A stretch of 64,000 nt of DNA from Pseudoselenomonas ruminantium (GCA_902781305.1 CACZIV010000001.1:44247-108246), one strand, 5' to 3'; positions 33,455 through 42,467 are shown, counted from the first letter of the stretch. A program made the numbers and translations. Notes: generated from the sequence alone by a model not told the origin.

Positions 33455-33658
33455 ATGGCAAGAAAAGCAAATTACGAAGAAAAGATTAATGCAATCGAAG
33501 CAAAAATTGCTAAGAAGCAGGAAGAACTGAAATCCCTTAAAGCACAGCTGAACGAAATCAAAGCAAAAAAAGCTCAGGATGATTACAAAGAACTGACGGA
33601 ATACATGCAGAACAACAATCTGTCTGCTTCCGATGTTCTGGCTAGCATCAAAGGTTAA
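33455..33658 (+). CDS. Small charged coiled-coil protein of unknown function
   Basis: 67 residues. Residues about 5-45 form a Lys/Glu/Ala heptad coiled coil (EEKINAIEAKIAKKQEELK and on). The C-terminal part, YKELTEYMQNNNLSASDVLASIKG (about 44-67), looks like a short helix-turn region with a conserved-looking Asn-Leu-Ser-x-x-Asp-Val turn, somewhat like the DNA-binding tails of small nucleoid proteins; that is only a resemblance. The gene is monocistronic with a near-consensus promoter, a strong ribosome site and a terminator, so it is probably abundant. I do not recognise a named family. Confidence 0.7.
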   Translation: MARKANYEEKINAIEAKIAKKQEELKSLKAQLNEIKAKKAQDDYKELTEYMQNNNLSASDVLASIKG

Positions 33659-33673
33659 TTCGGATGTCCAATA

Positions 33674-33713
33674 AAAAAGGAACCATTCTGCTTATGCGAG
33701 ATGGTTCCTTTTT
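33674..33713. terminator. Bidirectional terminator
   Basis: AAAAAGGAACCAT pairs perfectly with ATGGTTCCTTTTT around a 14-base loop. It separates the coiled-coil gene from the convergent ASCH-like gene. Confidence 0.9.
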
Positions 33714-33715
33714 CG

Positions 33716-34069
33716 TTATAAATCTTCGTGAACTTCTGTAAAATAGATAACCGTTACAGTATCTTCCATAAGAATCCGGCGTTTATAGATTTTTTCAAAA
33801 TCCGCGACCAGTTCCTCCTGGGAATTTATTTCGGGATTCTGATGGCCTAAATCGCTGGAAGTAAGTGTGCCCATAGTTTTTACCCGTACTTTGTCTAAAT
33901 ATGCCGGATAAAGTTTGTGTTTGGGTTCACCTTTGACACCTGTGGTAATCCAGACAATGGAGCCTTCGGGATAAAGCTGGCTAACGTCCCCTAAGCGCAC
34001 AGTGCAGTTTTTTGTGCGTTCCATCAGCATTTTCTTATGCTTGGCGGCTTGAAAATTCAAGGCCATCAT
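33716..34069 (-). CDS. ASCH/PUA-like domain protein
   Basis: The 117-residue protein begins M-M-A-L-N-F and continues with a Lys-rich helix and RTKNCTVRLGD (about 18-28), the pattern of ASCH-domain proteins (small PUA-like beta-barrels thought to bind RNA or modified bases). GSIVWITTGVKGEPKHKLYPAYLDKVRVKTMGTL follows as barrel strands. The ASCH family includes a known N4-acetylcytidine amidohydrolase (YqfB), but I cannot confirm catalytic residues here. GGAG lies ten bases before the first ATG. It is convergent with the upstream gene. Confidence 0.55.
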   Translation of the reverse strand: MMALNFQAAKHKKMLMERTKNCTVRLGDVSQLYPEGSIVWITTGVKGEPKHKLYPAYLDKVRVKTMGTLTSSDLGHQNPEINSQEELVADFEKIYKRRILMEDTVTVIYFTEVHEDL

Positions 34070-34230
34070 AAAGCAACATCTCCTATCTGTATATGAATAA
34101 CAACAACTTGTATTTTATTATAGCATAAAATGAATTCTATTAATAGGTCTTATGTGTAAAGTTGTATAGAAGGATTTTGACTTTTTTTAGCGAATTAACG
34201 AGTAAGTGTCAATTTGAGGGAGGCAGCGGT

Positions 34231-35211
34231 ATGGACAAGCAGCGTTTGCGGGACTTTTTAGCGGAAAAAACAGGGCAGTGCAAAATTTTGGTCGTCGGGG
34301 ATATCATGTTGGATAAATATTATTATGGGGAAGTTACCCGTATATCCGGTGAAGCTCCTGTGCCCATCACGAGGGTAGAGTCCTCGTCGGAAAAATTGGG
34401 CGGTGGCGCCAATATTGCCTACAGTTTGGCGGTGCTGGGCTGCAAGGTCAGTATTGCCGGCTTTGTGGGCAAGGATTCTCATTGCGAAAGCCTGGTTGAA
34501 AAATTTAATCACTATGGCATTGATGCCAGCGGTCTTATCTATACCGACCGGCCGACAACGACCAAGGTGCGTATAATGAGTGGCAATCAGCAGATGTTCC
34601 GGCTGGACTTTGAAGCCAAGCAGGATATTGAGCTGCAGGATATGGCGCGTTTCGAGCAGTATATTGGCGAAAAACTTAGTGAAAGCCTGGACTGTGTGAT
34701 TATTTCCGACCACGCCAATGGTGCCTGTACCGATGCATCCTGCAGCTGGATTATTGAAAAATGCCACAATCATGGCGTGCCTGTAGTGGTGGATATGAGC
34801 GCCGCTTCCTGGGTCAATTACCGCAATGCGGATTATGTAGTGGCAAATCTCAAACGGATTAATAAGGCACTTTTGCAGCCCATTGAAAATGAGCGCACTG
34901 CTGTGGAAAAAGCCTGTCATTATCTGATGCGCAAATTCCATATCAAAAATCTTATCGCTACCCGTTCGCAGAAAGGAATGGCTTTGGTTCGGGAAAATGA
35001 GACAATCCATATTTCCACTGTGGCACAGGAACTTTTTGATGTGTTGGGCGCTACCGATGCAGTGACAGCGGTATTTGGCATGGCTTTGGCCGGCGGACTG
35101 CCACCTGCATTGGGAGCTTATCTTGCTAATTTGGCTGCCAGCCGGGTTGTGGCCCGTCTGGGTACTTATGCGGTTACGCGTGAGGAACTTGAGGGGATGC
35201 TCGCACAGTGA
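34231..35211 (+). CDS. Divergent PfkB-family protein similar to heptose-7-phosphate kinase (HldA/RfaE1)
   Basis: A 326-residue ribokinase-fold protein starting at ATG 34231 (GAGGGAGG upstream). The N-terminus KILVVGDIMLDKYYYGEVTR-ISGEAPVPITRV and TTKVRIMSGNQQMFRLDFE match HldE/RfaE1 kinase domains closely. Later motifs are altered: the anion-hole/catalytic DTxGAGD signature reads DVLGATD (Asp276 kept, second Gly changed to Thr). The usual V-D-P-K is V-D-M-S, and the T-P-N-x-x-E metal/ATP motif is V-A-N-L-K-R. It may be a pseudokinase or have changed substrate. If active, it would phosphorylate a sugar phosphate for LPS heptose. It stands alone; no gmhA/gmhB/hldD nearby. Confidence 0.7.
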   Translation: MDKQRLRDFLAEKTGQCKILVVGDIMLDKYYYGEVTRISGEAPVPITRVESSSEKLGGGANIAYSLAVLGCKVSIAGFVGKDSHCESLVEKFNHYGIDASGLIYTDRPTTTKVRIMSGNQQMFRLDFEAKQDIELQDMARFEQYIGEKLSESLDCVIISDHANGACTDASCSWIIEKCHNHGVPVVVDMSAASWVNYRNADYVVANLKRINKALLQPIENERTAVEKACHYLMRKFHIKNLIATRSQKGMALVRENETIHISTVAQELFDVLGATDAVTAVFGMALAGGLPPALGAYLANLAASRVVARLGTYAVTREELEGMLAQ

Positions 35212-35257
35212 TATAATATTGTATTGAGTGATAATAAATTGCAGTAGGAGTGATTTT

Positions 35258-38173
35258 GTGAAGATAAATGACCATATTCATGGATTTAAAGTAATAAATC
35301 GTAGTGAAAGCAAGGAGACCAGCTCCATTGCCTGGACTTTTGAGCATGAAAAGAGCGGTGCCCGTCTTTTCTTCTTGCAGAATGATGATGATAACAAGGT
35401 GTTTTCCATCAGCTTCCGTACGCCGCCTTTTGACGATACCGGTGTAGCCCATATTGTGGAACATTCCACGCTCTGCGGCAGCCGCAAGTATCCCTTGAAG
35501 GAGCCGTTTGTGGAACTGGTGAAAGGTTCCTTAAATACATTCCTCAATGCCATGACCTATCCCGATAAGACCATGTATCCTGTGGCGAGCCGCAACGACA
35601 AGGACTTCCAGAATCTTATGGATGTATATCTTGATGCGGTATTCTATCCGGCTATGCTGGAAAATCCGCAGATTCTGATGCAGGAAGGCTGGCATTATGA
35701 GATTGACAGCGCCGATGCGCCGCTGACGTATAGTGGTGTAGTTTATAATGAAATGAAGGGTGCGCTTTCGGCTCCGGATGATTTACTCGAAAGCCGTATT
35801 ATGGCTGCACTATATCCGGATACGACCTATGGCTATGAATCCGGCGGTGACCCCGAGGCCATTCCGCAGCTCACTTATGAAATGTTCAAGAACTTCCATC
35901 AGCGGTACTATCATCCGAGCAACAGCTATATCTATCTCTACGGCGATATGGATATTGAAGAAAAGTTAGCTTATTTGGACAAGGAATATCTGTCGGCTTT
36001 TGACCGTATCGCCATTGATTCTCAGATTGAAAAGCAGACGGTTTTTACCGGCTTGCAGCGTCAGGCGTTGACGTATCCGGCCAGCCCGGATGAGGATACA
36101 GCGGAAAAGACCTTCCTGTCCTTGAACTGGGTAACGGGCGAGTCCTTGAATCCCGTGGATATGATGGGCTTGGAAATCCTGGAACATGCCCTTTTGCGGA
36201 CGCCGGCGGCTCCTTTGCGCAAAGCCTTGATTGATGCACAGCTGGGCAAGGATGTGGATTCGTCCTTTGAAGATGATATGTTGCAGCCGTTCTTCAGCAT
36301 TATCATCAGCAATTCGGAAAAAGACCGTGTGGACAAGTTCTATGCAATTGTGCAGGAAACTTTGCAGCAGTTAGCGGATAAGGGCATTGACCGCACCTTG
36401 TTGGAAGCATCCATCAACCTGCTCGAATTCCGCCTGCGCGAATCGGATTTTGGCTCTGCACCGAAAGGTCTTATCTATGGCATTCGCGTGATGAAGACCT
36501 GGCTCTACGACGGCCAGCCGGAAACGTGCCTGGCTTATGAGCCGCTGATTAAGGCGATGAAAGATGGCTTGAATAATGGCTATTTTGAAGAACTGATTCG
36601 CCGCTACTTCCTGGACAATAAGCATGCTGCACTGATTACGATGGAACCCTCCAAGACCATGGGCGCTGAACGCGAAAAGGCGCAGGCCGAGGCCCTGGCT
36701 GCCTGCAAGGCTAAGCTGAGTGAAACGGAAATACAGCAGCTTATTGCCGACAATAAGGCGCTGAAAGAACGCCAGCAGAGCGAAGATACGGAAGAAGCCT
36801 TAAAGACGATTCCACTCTTAAAACTTAGCGATATCCGCCGCAAGGCTTATGACCTGCCGTTAGAGGAAAAGGATTTGGCGGGAACAAAAGTGTTGTTCAG
36901 CGATGTGGAAACCAGCGGCATTACCTATCTGAGTCTGCTATTTGATGCGCAGATGGTGCCGCAGGAAGATATTCCCTATGCGTTCCTTTTGAGTGAACTT
37001 ATCGGCAATGTGGATACGGAAACGAGCACCTATGGCGAACTGGCCAACCGCAAGAACCTGCATACTGGCGGCATTTCCTATGATATCGTGACCTACACGA
37101 AGAAAAATGAGCCGGATTCCTCAACGCCGAAGTTCAAGGTCAAGGCCAAGGTCTTGCGGGAAAAACTGCCGCAGCTGTTGGAACTCTTGCAGGAAATCCT
37201 CATGACCAGCAAGTTCAGCGATGAAAAGCGTATGCGGGAACTCTTGGAACAGGAACAGGCTACGATTGAACTCAATCTGCAGCGCAGTGCTCATCAGGTG
37301 GTCAGCGCCCGTCTGGCGGGGTATCTTATGCCGTCCGGCCGTTATGCCGATGAAGGAGGCCTGCCGTTCTATCCCTTTATCAAAGGTTTATTGGCAGATT
37401 TCCCGGCGAACCTGCCCGCTATCAGTGCCAAACTCAGCGAACTGGCGAAGGAAATCTTTAACCAGCACAATCTGATTGTCAGCGTTACGGATAGAGATAA
37501 GTTCTATGACGATTTTGCCGGCGAGTTTGGTAAATTCCAGGAAAAACTGGGCAAGGAAATCTATCCTGCACAGGAATATCATTGGGATTTACAGGCTCGC
37601 AATGAAGGTCTGACTTCTTCCAGCCGTGTGCAGTATGTGGGCAAAGGTGCCAACTTCCTGAAGCTTGGCTATGAGTTCACGGGCACCATGCACGTTTTGG
37701 AAACCATTCTGCGCTATGACTACTTCTGGACGAAAATTCGCGTCCAGGGCGGTGCCTATGGTGCATTCACCAGCTTTAACCGCAACGGCATGATGTATTT
37801 TGGTTCCTATCGTGACCCGAACCTTACGGAAACCTTGGATGTGTTCGATGGCACGGCGGATTATCTGGCAGGCTTTGACGCATCGGAGCGTGAGATGGAT
37901 AAGTACATCATCGGCACGATGAGCAATATTGATACGCCGCTGACACCGCAGATGAAGGGCAGTGCGGCTGCTACCTGCTGGCTGCGGGGGATAACTCTGG
38001 AGGACCGTCAGCAGGCAAGAGATGAAATTCTCGATACCCGTCAGACGGATGTGCAGAAGTTGGCGCCGCTGGTCAAGGCCTGCATGGAGGAGAATGTGCT
38101 CTGCGTGTTCGGTGGACAGGAGAAGATTAACGAACATAAAGAGGTGTTTGGGGAGATTCATCCGGCACTTTAA
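35258..38173 (+). CDS. M16C-family zinc metallopeptidase (presequence-protease/insulinase type)
   Basis: The 971-residue protein starts at GTG 35258 (TAGGAG seven bases upstream). It has two M16 halves. The inverted zinc motif H-x-x-E-H is in VAHIVEHSTLCGSRKYP (about 64-80), followed by PFVELVKGSLNTFLNAMTYPDKTMYPVASRN, typical of the M16C PreP/Cym1 group. The second half (about 540-971) is non-catalytic and closes the chamber; KIRVQGGAYGAF (about 825-836) holds the R/Y substrate residues. No signal peptide, so it probably degrades peptides in the cytoplasm. Two hairpin repeats follow directly. Confidence 0.9.
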   Translation: MKINDHIHGFKVINRSESKETSSIAWTFEHEKSGARLFFLQNDDDNKVFSISFRTPPFDDTGVAHIVEHSTLCGSRKYPLKEPFVELVKGSLNTFLNAMTYPDKTMYPVASRNDKDFQNLMDVYLDAVFYPAMLENPQILMQEGWHYEIDSADAPLTYSGVVYNEMKGALSAPDDLLESRIMAALYPDTTYGYESGGDPEAIPQLTYEMFKNFHQRYYHPSNSYIYLYGDMDIEEKLAYLDKEYLSAFDRIAIDSQIEKQTVFTGLQRQALTYPASPDEDTAEKTFLSLNWVTGESLNPVDMMGLEILEHALLRTPAAPLRKALIDAQLGKDVDSSFEDDMLQPFFSIIISNSEKDRVDKFYAIVQETLQQLADKGIDRTLLEASINLLEFRLRESDFGSAPKGLIYGIRVMKTWLYDGQPETCLAYEPLIKAMKDGLNNGYFEELIRRYFLDNKHAALITMEPSKTMGAEREKAQAEALAACKAKLSETEIQQLIADNKALKERQQSEDTEEALKTIPLLKLSDIRRKAYDLPLEEKDLAGTKVLFSDVETSGITYLSLLFDAQMVPQEDIPYAFLLSELIGNVDTETSTYGELANRKNLHTGGISYDIVTYTKKNEPDSSTPKFKVKAKVLREKLPQLLELLQEILMTSKFSDEKRMRELLEQEQATIELNLQRSAHQVVSARLAGYLMPSGRYADEGGLPFYPFIKGLLADFPANLPAISAKLSELAKEIFNQHNLIVSVTDRDKFYDDFAGEFGKFQEKLGKEIYPAQEYHWDLQARNEGLTSSSRVQYVGKGANFLKLGYEFTGTMHVLETILRYDYFWTKIRVQGGAYGAFTSFNRNGMMYFGSYRDPNLTETLDVFDGTADYLAGFDASEREMDKYIIGTMSNIDTPLTPQMKGSAAATCWLRGITLEDRQQARDEILDTRQTDVQKLAPLVKACMEENVLCVFGGQEKINEHKEVFGEIHPAL

Positions 38174-38195
38174 GTTTACATCTGCATGACAAGAC

Positions 38196-38274
38196 GCCCG
38201 CCGGCTGATAACACTTTTCCTCTGCTTAGACAGGCTTGTCAAACGCGGCGGAAAAGCATTATCAGCCGGCGGGC
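38196..38274. repeat. Hairpin repeat with conserved core, copy 2
   Basis: Arms 38196-38220 and 38250-38274 are complementary at 23 of 25 positions; both mismatches (C-A and A-C on plus) are G-U pairs on minus. The 29-nt core (38221-38249) has TAGACAGGCTTGTCAAA. TGTTTT follows on plus. Confidence 0.85.
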
Positions 38275-38323
38275 TGTTTTCGTGGTTTTATACGTTTGCG
38301 GATAAAAAAAGATATGCAAAGGC

Positions 38324-38402
38324 GCGCGGGAACAGATAATATTTTTTCTACGCTTAGACAGGCTTGTCAAACGCTGCGAAAAAACATTATCTGCTCCCGC
38401 GC
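38324..38402. repeat. Hairpin repeat with conserved core, copy 3
   Basis: Arms 38324-38348 and 38378-38402 pair at 23 of 25 positions; both mismatches are A-C on plus and U-G on minus. The 29-nt core (38349-38377) is nearly identical to copy 2. Copies 2 and 3 are direct repeats 49 bases apart, in the same orientation as copy 1. Together they fill the 381-base gap between the M16 gene and the transpeptidase promoter. Confidence 0.85.
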
Positions 38403-38467
38403 TTAGTTTTTGATTAAGCAGGAACGTCCTTTTATCGGTGTCGTTGTGATTTTATCTTAGATAGTTG

Positions 38468-38496
38468 TTGAAAAAAGTATTTTTAGATGGTAGGAT
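38468..38496 (+). promoter_or_regulatory. Candidate promoter of the L,D-transpeptidase gene
   Basis: TTGAAA (38468-38473), 17 bases, TAGGAT (38491-38496). The transcript leader carries the small inverted motif at 38501-38528. Confidence 0.55.
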
Positions 38497-38500
38497 ATAG

Positions 38501-38528
38501 AAGTGACTTGTCATGGTGACAGGTTAAA
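38501..38528. repeat. GTCA-rich motif in the transpeptidase leader
   Basis: AAGTGACTTGTCATGGTGAC and the following AGGTTAAA resemble the coding GTCA motifs at 14921 and 24909, and TTGTCA/TGACAG form a short hairpin with a TGG loop. Confidence 0.3.
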
Positions 38529-38554
38529 ATCTAGGAGAGAGAAGAGATTTAGGT

Positions 38555-39829
38555 ATGCTCAAGAATATTTGTGCTGGTCTGATGAGTGCTGCTTTGCTTA
38601 CAGGCGGTCTGACTACTTATGTGGGGGCGGAGCCTGTGCATGTGCCGACTTTGGCAGATATGTCGGTGCAGGTGAAGGAACCGACTGTGCAGGAACAGCG
38701 GCTGGCTCAGGAAACGGGCAAGGCTGTAGCTTCTGCGCCGGTGGCACCTGTGGCAGAAAGTCAGCCGGCAGCGGCAACGACAGCAGCTGCTGAGGTGAAG
38801 AAAGCAGAACCTGCAGCGGCTGAACCGGAGAAGAAGTCTTTGGAAAAGAAGATTTCCATTAATCTGGCAGCGCGTTCGTTAGCCCTGTTTGAAGGTACGG
38901 AAAAGATTCGTCTGTATCCCATTGGCCCTGGTACGCCGTATACGCCGACTCCGGTGGGGTATTACAAGATTCAGTCCAAGGATGTAAATCCGTCCTGGAC
39001 CAGTCCGTCTACGGGGAAGACGATTCCCTCTGGACCGGATTGTCCGCTGGGCTATCGCTGGATGCAGATTCAGGGCAATTACGGCATTCATGGCACCAAT
39101 AATCCGGATTCCATTGGCCATTATGTGTCCAACGGCTGCATCCGCATGTATGAAAAAGATGTAGAAGCATTATTTGATTTGGTCAAAATCGGTACGCCGG
39201 TAGAAATCACCTACAACCGCGTTGTGGTTGAGAAGCTGGCAGATAACACGGTGGTTTATTACATTTATCCGGATGGTTATGGCTGGCAGAATCTGTCGGT
39301 AGACGATGTCAATAAATGGCTGGCTGGTTATGGCGTAGCCAATTTCGTCAGCAATGAGGAAATTGAAAAGAAAATCAGTGCCTCCGATGGTGAACCCACT
39401 TATGTAGCCAAGGTTTATCCGCTATATGTCAATGGCGAGAAGATGAAAAACAAGGCTGTAGAGCAGAATGGGGTAATGTATCTGCCGGCAATCGATTTGG
39501 CTGATGCTGTCCATGTGGATTTGGGCTGGAATGATAAGACGCAGAAACTCATCAGCACGTTAGGTGCCGCTGACGGTGTGGATAAGAAGGATGTTCTTTA
39601 CTGCAAACTGGTTGATGCCAAGACCTTGTTTAAGCTGGATGGTGCTGTGGAAAAGAACAACTTTGTCATGAAGTTTGTTCCGGACGAGAAAAAGTCCAAT
39701 CTGGACAGCCGAGAGGAAAAGGTTGATGCCACGCAGAAAATTGACCACAAGGTTGTGAGTGTGGCACAGCAGGAGATTGGACAGGTAAAAAACGAAAAAG
39801 CCAGCAATAAGGATAAGACGAAGAAATAA
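38555..39829 (+). CDS. L,D-transpeptidase (YkuD) with C-terminal extension
   Basis: The 424-residue exported protein has a signal peptide (1 to about 26), a Pro/Ala-rich linker (about 35-95) and a YkuD domain (about 97-225) with IHGTNNPDSIGHYVSNGCIRM. The catalytic His/Ser/Cys195/Arg are present. It forms 3-3 peptidoglycan cross-links or anchors proteins to the wall. The C-terminal region (about 285-365, VYPLYVNGEKMKNKAVEQNG and on) resembles a copper-amine-oxidase-N-like wall/surface domain, and the last 60 residues are Lys-rich and charged. A gene-specific promoter and two hairpin repeats precede it. Confidence 0.88.
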   Translation: MLKNICAGLMSAALLTGGLTTYVGAEPVHVPTLADMSVQVKEPTVQEQRLAQETGKAVASAPVAPVAESQPAAATTAAAEVKKAEPAAAEPEKKSLEKKISINLAARSLALFEGTEKIRLYPIGPGTPYTPTPVGYYKIQSKDVNPSWTSPSTGKTIPSGPDCPLGYRWMQIQGNYGIHGTNNPDSIGHYVSNGCIRMYEKDVEALFDLVKIGTPVEITYNRVVVEKLADNTVVYYIYPDGYGWQNLSVDDVNKWLAGYGVANFVSNEEIEKKISASDGEPTYVAKVYPLYVNGEKMKNKAVEQNGVMYLPAIDLADAVHVDLGWNDKTQKLISTLGAADGVDKKDVLYCKLVDAKTLFKLDGAVEKNNFVMKFVPDEKKSNLDSREEKVDATQKIDHKVVSVAQQEIGQVKNEKASNKDKTKK

Positions 39830-39862
39830 GATTTATAAAGAACAACATAGGGAGGAATTCGC

Positions 39863-42466
39863 TTGAGCCAGCGTTTTGTAATTTTGGATGGCAGCAGCTT
39901 GATGTATCGTGCCTTTTACGCTCTGCCGCCGCTGACGGATTCCCAGGGTCGGCCGACCAATGCGATTTTTGGTTTTTCCAATATGCTCACGAAGCTGCTT
40001 ACGGAATTACAGCCGGATAAACTGGTCATTGCCTTTGATAAGGGCAAAACCACTTTTCGCACGGAACGGTATGCCGATTACAAGGGAACCCGGGACAAAA
40101 CACCGGAAGAGCTCCTCGCCCAGATTCCGCTGCTGCATGAATTTGCAGCAGCTTTTGGTATCTCATTTATCGAAAAGGAACGCTATGAGGCCGATGATAT
40201 TATCGGGACTTTGGCGACAAAGGCGGCGGGAGCAGGTCACGAGGTTATGGTGGTCACGGGGGACCGTGATGCCTTGCAGCTTGTGCGGCCAAATCTGAAG
40301 GTGTTATTGACCAAGAAAGGCATTTCGGAATTAAAGGAATACGATGAAGCAGCTTTTACTGAGGAATATGGTTTTGCACCCATTAAGCTTATCGACTTAA
40401 AGGGATTGATGGGGGATACCTCCGATAATATCCCCGGTGTGCCGGGGGTAGGGCCCAAGACAGCCAGCAAACTGTTGCTTGAATATGGCTCGTTAGAGGA
40501 AGTCTTAAATCATATTGAGGACATCTCCGGCAAGAAACTCAAGGAACGTCTGACCGAAAACAAGGAGCAGGCCATTCTCTCGAAGGAACTGGCGACCATC
40601 GAATGTCAGGTGCCGGATATGGAACTGGATTGGCCGAGCTACAGTATTACGCCCGACCATCAGCGGATGCAGGCCTTCTGTGACAGCTATGAGCTTAAAG
40701 CGGTCTGGAAAAACTTCGTAAAGATTTACGGCGAAGGCGAAATTCTGCTGGATTTTTCTGCGCCTGCGGCTGTGGAAGCTGACCTGTCTTATGATATTTG
40801 GGATAAAGCTGCTGCAGAAAAAGAACTGTCGGCGGCAGAAAGTATCGCCGTCAGCGGCGTATTTACGGGCAAGGCACCGTTTGCCAAGCTTACGGGAGCA
40901 GCGGTCTGTGTGCTCCCCACTAAAAAGCTGGGCTTTATTGCCGATAGTGAAGGCCTGTCGGTATTGCAGAAGTCAATGTCTGAAAAGTCTGCTGTGGTAA
41001 AGGGCTTAAAGGCTTATTACCAGGCAGGTGTGGCTGCGGCCGACAGCTTCTTTGATATGGAATTGGCGGCTTATCTGTTAGCACCTGAGGCTAGCAAATA
41101 TGAATTGGATAGATTGGTGCAGGAATATCTGCCCGGCTTGCAAAAGCCAGAAGGTTTGACTGGTGAACAGGCAGAAAATGTCTGGGAGGCTTATGCCTTG
41201 GCCAGCCTGCAGCCTGTATTGGCGGCTAAGCTTGCTGAATTAAAGCTGGAAAAACTCTATGCCGATATTGAACTGCCTTTGGTGGAAGTGCTCGCGGCTA
41301 TGGAGAAGAACGGCATTTATATCAATCGTGAGGAATTGGACAAGAAGGGGGCAGAGCTTGAGGCCCGCTTAAAGAACCTGCAGGATGATATCTATGTGCT
41401 GGCGGGGACGGAGTTTAATATCAACTCGCCCAAGCAGTTGGGCGAAGTGCTCTTTGAACGGCTGGAACTGCCGCCGGTGAAGAAGACCAAGACCGGTTAT
41501 TCCACCAATGCGGAGGTGCTTGAAACCCTGCGGGACAAGCATCCTGTGGTGGAACAGGTGCTGCAGTACCGTACACTGAGTAAATTAAAATCCACTTACA
41601 TTGATGGGATGCGGGATTTGATTGGTGCAGAAGGCCGCATTTATACCAGCTTCAATCAGACGGTCACGGCTACGGGCAGGTTATCCAGCTCGGACCCGAA
41701 CCTGCAGAATATCCCCGTGCGTACGGAAGAAGGCAGAACCATCCGTGCACTTTTTGAGCCGGGTGAGGGCTATGACTGCTTGCTGTCGGCGGATTATTCC
41801 CAGATTGAACTGCGCATTTTGGCGCATGTGTCGCAGGATGAATTGTTCATGGATGCCTTTAAGAAAGAGCAGGACATTCATGCCCGTACGGCTTCCGAGG
41901 TATTTGGCGTGCCCTTGGAACAGGTCAGCGGTGAATTGCGCCGCCATGCCAAGGCCGTCAATTTCGGCATTGTCTATGGTATCAGTGACTTTGGCCTGGC
42001 AAAAGACCTCCATATTGCCCGCAAGGATGCCAAAAGCTATATTGACAATTATTTTGCCCGCTATACGGGAGTAAAACAGTTTATTGATGATACGGTGGAA
42101 CAGGCACACAAAGATGGTTTTGTCAAAACCATCTTTGACCGGCGCCGGGAACTGCCCGCAATCAACAGCCGTAACTTTATGCAGCGTTCACTGGCGGAGC
42201 GTATGGCGATGAATACGCCGATTCAGGGCGCGGCAGCCGATATCATCAAGCTGGCCATGATTGCGGTGTATCATAAATTGCAGGCAGCCGGCGTCAAGAG
42301 CCGGATTCTCGTGCAGGTACATGATGAACTGGTGCTCGAAGTGGTGGACAGCGAGCGTGAGCAGGTGGAGTCCATCCTCAAAGAAACGATGGAAAACGTT
42401 GTGAAACTTTCCGTGCCGCTGCTTATTGATATGCATGCAGGGAAGAACTGGGCGGAGGCGAAGTAA
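39863..42466 (+). CDS. polA: DNA polymerase I
   Basis: An 867-residue protein with TTG start at 39863 (GGGAGGA upstream). The 5' nuclease domain (1 to about 290) has FVILDGSSLMYRAFYALPP, ERYEADDIIGTLA and GLMGDTSDNIPGVPGVGPKTA. The 3'-5' exonuclease-like domain (about 300-470) lacks the catalytic D-x-E (SIAVSGVFTG occupies that place), so no proofreading is expected, as in Bacillus/Thermus PolI. The polymerase domain (about 480-867) has motif A DYSQIELRILAH, motif B RRHAKAVNFGIVYGIS and motif C QVHDEL. It acts in primer removal and repair. mutM follows one base after its stop. Confidence 0.95.
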   Translation: MSQRFVILDGSSLMYRAFYALPPLTDSQGRPTNAIFGFSNMLTKLLTELQPDKLVIAFDKGKTTFRTERYADYKGTRDKTPEELLAQIPLLHEFAAAFGISFIEKERYEADDIIGTLATKAAGAGHEVMVVTGDRDALQLVRPNLKVLLTKKGISELKEYDEAAFTEEYGFAPIKLIDLKGLMGDTSDNIPGVPGVGPKTASKLLLEYGSLEEVLNHIEDISGKKLKERLTENKEQAILSKELATIECQVPDMELDWPSYSITPDHQRMQAFCDSYELKAVWKNFVKIYGEGEILLDFSAPAAVEADLSYDIWDKAAAEKELSAAESIAVSGVFTGKAPFAKLTGAAVCVLPTKKLGFIADSEGLSVLQKSMSEKSAVVKGLKAYYQAGVAAADSFFDMELAAYLLAPEASKYELDRLVQEYLPGLQKPEGLTGEQAENVWEAYALASLQPVLAAKLAELKLEKLYADIELPLVEVLAAMEKNGIYINREELDKKGAELEARLKNLQDDIYVLAGTEFNINSPKQLGEVLFERLELPPVKKTKTGYSTNAEVLETLRDKHPVVEQVLQYRTLSKLKSTYIDGMRDLIGAEGRIYTSFNQTVTATGRLSSSDPNLQNIPVRTEEGRTIRALFEPGEGYDCLLSADYSQIELRILAHVSQDELFMDAFKKEQDIHARTASEVFGVPLEQVSGELRRHAKAVNFGIVYGISDFGLAKDLHIARKDAKSYIDNYFARYTGVKQFIDDTVEQAHKDGFVKTIFDRRRELPAINSRNFMQRSLAERMAMNTPIQGAAADIIKLAMIAVYHKLQAAGVKSRILVQVHDELVLEVVDSEREQVESILKETMENVVKLSVPLLIDMHAGKNWAEAK

Positions 42467-42467
42467 A

